8,112 bases of DNA from the NCBI GenBank assembly GCA_001311585.1, contig BBBN01000068.1, forward strand, positions 1 through 8,112, in the 5' to 3' direction. This DNA comes from Thermus sp. JCM 17653 (GTDB taxonomy: Bacteria; Deinococcota; Deinococci; Deinococcales; Thermaceae). The notes below the pieces were generated by a model. It saw only the letters and a program-made list of their open reading frames with translations, was not told the origin of the DNA and ran no database searches. This document shows positions 7,701 to 8,112 of the stretch, piece by piece. The translations under genes were made by a program, and so were the position numbers. Within the stretch, counting starts at the first letter, position 1; each line of letters opens with the position of its first letter.

Positions 7701-8024
7701 ATGGGGTGCGTGTTCTGCCGCATCATCGCCGGGGAGCTTCCCTCCAAAAAGGTCTACGAGGACGAGGCCTTCGTGGCCTTCCACGACATAAGGCCCAAGG
7801 CCCCGGTGCACGTCCTGGTGGTGCCCAAGGAGCACGTGGAGAAGCTTTCCGACTACCCCGACACCGAGGAAGGGGAGAGGAAGCTTGGGGCCCTCTTCCG
7901 CACCGTGGGCCGGGTGGCGCGGCATCTGGGCCTCGAGGGCTACCGGGTGCAGGTGAACGTGGGGGAAAAGGGGGGGCAGGAGGTCTTCCACGTCCACGTG
8001 CACGTCATGGGGGGCTGGGGATGA
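7701..8024 (+). CDS. HIT-family (histidine triad, HINT-like) nucleotide-binding protein
   Basis: A 107-residue protein with the histidine triad HVHVHVMGG near its end (His97, His99, His101), IIAGELPSKKVYEDE at the N-terminus and APVHVLVVPKEHV mid-protein, all typical of HINT-type HIT proteins. These bind and hydrolyse purine nucleoside phosphoramidates or AMP conjugates; the natural substrate is uncertain. CVFC near the N-terminus is also common in the family. I prefer ATG 7701-7703, giving MGCVFCRI, with AGGA 8 bases upstream. ATG 7692, one base after the mtaB stop, would add three residues but has no spaced ribosome site. It is very likely co-transcribed with mtaB. Its last 20 bases overlap the end of a convergent gene. 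The frame is intact. Confidence 0.93.
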   Translation: MGCVFCRIIAGELPSKKVYEDEAFVAFHDIRPKAPVHVLVVPKEHVEKLSDYPDTEEGERKLGALFRTVGRVARHLGLEGYRVQVNVGEKGGQEVFHVHVHVMGGWG

Positions 8025-8112
8025 GGAAGCGGTCCAAGATCCTCCCCGCGGGGTCCAGGGCGTAGCCCAAAAGGCCCTCCCTCCCCACCTCCAGGAAGAG
8101 GGCGTGGTGGGC
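8005..8112 (-). CDS. Unrecognised protein, C-terminal 35 residues
   Basis: On the minus strand an open frame enters from the right edge and stops at TGA 8007-8005. It encodes 35 residues including FLEVGREGLLGYALDPAGR and ending FLIPSPP. Third codon positions are almost all G or C and the composition looks like a real protein of this genome, so I take it as the end of a convergent gene. I do not recognise the family; there is no motif. It overlaps the 3' end of the HIT gene by 20 bases. Confidence 0.55.
   Translation of the reverse strand, partial: AHHALFLEVGREGLLGYALDPAGRILDRFLIPSPP

Overview
The window is about 70% G+C, with third codon positions almost all G or C in every real gene. Protein style (short linkers, many Arg/Glu/Pro/Leu) and gene content (a B12-dependent ribonucleotide reductase with an intein, a JAMM protein, MtaB) point to Thermus or a close relative. 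The genus is inferred from composition and remembered family resemblance, not from a search.

Layout. Bases 1-184 (+) are the 3' end of a JAMM/MPN metalloprotease gene. It ends tail-to-tail, with overlapping stops, against a minus-strand cluster running from 6250 down to 181: nrdJ (class II ribonucleotide reductase, interrupted by a 437-438-residue LAGLIDADG intein at 4052-5362), trpF, an inositol-monophosphatase-family gene and a small flavin reductase-like gene. Gaps inside the cluster are 4-12 bases, so it reads as one transcription unit. A 138-base divergent intergenic region (6251-6388) holds the nrdJ ribosome binding site, two NrdR-box-like elements exactly 31 bases apart, and a likely promoter for the plus-strand pair mtaB (tRNA ms2t6A37 methylthiotransferase) and a HIT-family gene. 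The last 108 bases carry the 3' end of an unrecognised minus-strand gene that overlaps the HIT gene.

Reading-frame quality. All four minus-strand genes are broken by about 14-15 single-base frame changes, nearly all a missing base in a short G or C run. On both sides of every break the protein matches its family, so I annotate whole genes and attribute the breaks to sequence error. From about 5766 to 8024 no break is seen.

Function. nrdJ supplies deoxynucleotides and is probably under NrdR control. TrpF belongs to tryptophan synthesis, and the phosphatase and flavin reductase look like co-transcribed housekeeping genes with no evident link to it. MtaB modifies tRNA. I find no undescribed multi-gene system. 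The most notable items are the intein, the tandem NrdR boxes and the apparently leaderless mtaB promoter.
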